Source: Leptospira ilyithenensis (GTDB taxonomy: Bacteria > Spirochaetota > Leptospiria > Leptospirales > Leptospiraceae). Taken from it: a stretch of 64,000 nucleotides of DNA. The DNA lies in NCBI RefSeq assembly GCF_004771005.1, contig NZ_RQHV01000042.1, forward strand, positions 186,001 through 250,000, in the 5' to 3' direction. This document shows, piece after piece, positions 62,574-64,000 of the stretch. The notes below the pieces were generated by a model. That model was not told the DNA's origin and ran no database searches. It worked only from the letters and a program-made list of their open reading frames with translations. The stretch's first letter is position 1. The number at the start of each line of letters is the position of its first letter. Both the position numbers and the translations under genes were made by a program.

Positions 62574-63353
62574 TTACCTGGAAGTGATGATCTCTTTGAG
62601 TTTTGGGATTCCTTCTAAAAAAAGAGCGGGGCCTGGTTGGAGGATGATGCTCGGATCCAATTCGAAAATTTTATCTTTTTGGATGGCGGTTGTGGATTGC
62701 CATTCCGGTTTGTTGCGAACCCAATCCCAATTCATCGGTTTGCCACACCAACATCCCACGATCATATCCGGGTTTTTTTCAGCTACATCGTTCGCTTGGA
62801 TGATTCTGTTTTTGGCTAACTTCTCATCTTGCAGATGAGAGAACACATCTCTTCCTCCGGCGATCTCAATGGCTTCGCTTACCCATTTGATTCCCGTGAT
62901 AATCGGTTCATCCCATTCCTGGAAAAATACTCCCGGTTTGTCTGAAAGCCTGTTAGCCGATTCTTGCAGTGAGTCCACTTCTCTTTTCCAGGAATCTACG
63001 AGTGCTGTGACTTCTTTATTTTTTCCTACGATGTTTCCCAGAATGATCATGTTAGAAAAAATTTCTGCAATCGATCTTTGATTGAAGATAAGAACGTTTA
63101 ACCCTCGTTGGATGAGGTCCTTGGCAAGTTGGCCCTGTATGTCCGAGAATCCGATGATGAGATCGGGTTTTAGGCTCTCTATCTTTTTGATATTTCCGCT
63201 GATAAATGCTGATACTTTCGGTTTTTCTTTTTTTGCGTGAGGAGGTCTGACGGTATAAGCCGAGATTCCTACGATTCGATCTTCTTCCCCCAGCAAATAA
63301 AGAAGTTCCGTAGGTTCTTCCGTAAGGCAGATGATTCTTTCGGGCGCTGACAA
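62574..63353 (-). CDS. BtuF-like ABC substrate-binding protein lacking a signal peptide
   Basis: 259 aa, TTG start with GGAAGG upstream, beginning 2 bases after the TrkA stop. Fold of the cobalamin/iron-siderophore-binding class III proteins: RIICLTEEPTELLYLLG, RIVGISAYTVRP, SLKPDLIIGFSDIQGQ, WVSEAIEIAGG, DMIVGCWCGKPMNWDW and LQPGPALFLEGIPKL. Unlike usual members it has no signal peptide or lipobox, so it may stay in the cytoplasm. Related cobalamin-binding proteins also lack signals. No permease or ATPase gene adjoins. Function inferred weakly. Confidence 0.75.
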   Translation of the reverse strand: MSAPERIICLTEEPTELLYLLGEEDRIVGISAYTVRPPHAKKEKPKVSAFISGNIKKIESLKPDLIIGFSDIQGQLAKDLIQRGLNVLIFNQRSIAEIFSNMIILGNIVGKNKEVTALVDSWKREVDSLQESANRLSDKPGVFFQEWDEPIITGIKWVSEAIEIAGGRDVFSHLQDEKLAKNRIIQANDVAEKNPDMIVGCWCGKPMNWDWVRNKPEWQSTTAIQKDKIFELDPSIILQPGPALFLEGIPKLKEIITSR

Positions 63354-63355
63354 AA

Positions 63356-64000
63356 TTAACCTTCCAAAAAACGATTTATATTTTTTTGAGATGCGAAAAT
63401 GACAAGAGTATCGTTTTCTTTCAAGATCATATCTCCTTCGGGAATACCTAAGATTCTACCATGTGTACTATCGGATGATCTTTTTTTATCTTTCTCCTGA
63501 ATCGGTCGTTTAATCGTAATTATATTGATCTCGTATTTTTGCCTTAAGTCGATTTCACCAACGGTCTTATTGATATATCGTTTGGGAACTACTACTTCGG
63601 AAACACTGTATTCGTCCGAGAGAAGAAAGTTTGCTTTCATTCCCGAAAAACCGAGTATCTCCGCCATACTCCGGGCAGCTTGTTCTTCAGGATTGAAGAT
63701 ATTTTTGATTCCCAAAAGATGAAAAATACGAATTTGCAAATCAGTTTGATAGCGTGCGTAAATATTTTTGGCACCCATTTTTTTGAGAAGATCCGCGCAG
63801 ATAGTTGAAGTTTCAAAATCATCTGCAATTGCTAATACCACTATGTCCAGATCTTCGATCCCTTGGGAACGAAGTGCGGATTCATCCGTCGCATCCAAAG
63901 TCACAGCAACCGTGCAATGGTCTTTGATTTCCTGGATGACATCTTCTTTTTTATCAATGGCAAGTACTTCGTGACCTTCTGCAAAAAGATAACGGGCTAA
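63356..64000 (-). CDS. TrkA/KtrA-type potassium channel regulator, truncated by window edge
   Basis: The frame is open to the window end; at least 214 aa of the C-terminal portion are visible. The N-terminal RCK nucleotide domain is partly seen (LARYLFAEGHEVLAIDKKEDV, VVLAIADDFETSTICADLLKKMGAKNIYAR), then a TrkA-C domain (SEVVVPKRYINKTVGEIDLRQK ... GDMILKENDTLVIFAS). A GTG at 63904 is merely an internal codon. Such subunits gate K+ uptake channels in response to nucleotides. The upstream sequence lies outside the window. Confidence 0.9.
   Translation of the reverse strand, partial: LARYLFAEGHEVLAIDKKEDVIQEIKDHCTVAVTLDATDESALRSQGIEDLDIVVLAIADDFETSTICADLLKKMGAKNIYARYQTDLQIRIFHLLGIKNIFNPEEQAARSMAEILGFSGMKANFLLSDEYSVSEVVVPKRYINKTVGEIDLRQKYEINIITIKRPIQEKDKKRSSDSTHGRILGIPEGDMILKENDTLVIFASQKNINRFLEG

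Noticed and set aside
1..64000. CRISPR array or insertion sequence
   Set aside because: I saw no regularly spaced short repeats and no transposase or integrase gene. Repeats present are diverged and irregular.

Overview
The window looks like the chromosome of a Leptospira-type spirochaete. The genes are AT-rich and tightly packed. Many proteins begin with short, relaxed spirochaetal lipoboxes. There is a one-piece tmRNA whose tag reads ANNEFALAA, a two-ExbD Ton system with a signal-peptide-bearing ExbB, and intergenic repeat blocks of a kind I associate with Leptospira. This assignment rests on protein and RNA character, not on a database match.

Layout. 0.1-9 kb: yebC, an acyl-CoA dehydrogenase, a three-gene operon (glutamine amidotransferase, MsbA-like ABC exporter, receiver protein), a HEAT-repeat lipoprotein divergent from hflX (whose start codon appears non-canonical), and a STAS protein. 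9-19.5 kb: homoserine dehydrogenase, a Lys/Ala-rich membrane protein, a GlnD-like tandem ACT protein, a formylglycine-generating-enzyme-type protein, a MarR-DoxX pair, a DUF4139 protein, MTA phosphorylase, STAS protein plus galactokinase, and glucose-6-phosphate isomerase. 19.5-25.1 kb: one minus-strand operon joins two PAS sensor kinases to an AmgK/MurU-like pair (cell-wall sugar recycling). 25-32.4 kb: hydrolase, receiver, TlyA-type methyltransferase, prenyl synthase, ndk, Kef-type antiporter, coaD, argG.

32.5-45.6 kb: a nitrilase-like lipoprotein / Tat-like small subunit / GMC oxidoreductase operon; a VapBC-type toxin-antitoxin pair with a perfect 20-bp palindrome in its promoter; rlmD-type methyltransferase and pyrD; a histidine kinase coupled to a receiver-ATPase fusion; a carbamoyltransferase - SxtJ-like - DUF5989-like cassette (the last a 50-codon gene); and a TPR-M23 peptidase.

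45.6-48.7 kb is the accessory zone. A GC-richer epoxide-hydrolase-like gene and a divergent TetR regulator share one inverted-repeat operator. They are flanked by diverged dispersed repeats and end beside ssrA (tmRNA). Exactly 18 bp of the tmRNA 3' end is duplicated 212 bp away, which looks like an integration scar.

48.7-64 kb: an operon with an orphan MotB-like protein, two lipoproteins and an M14-type peptidase; a group with AlkB, a second 2OG-Fe(II) oxygenase and an AraC-OGT (Ada-like) protein; an aquaglyceroporin, malic enzyme, a phasin-like protein under two identical TTGTGC-N3-GCACAA operators, a lipoprotein, exbB-exbD-exbD-tonB, a second repeat-bearing gap, a signal-less BtuF-like protein and a TrkA-type K+ channel subunit cut by the window edge.
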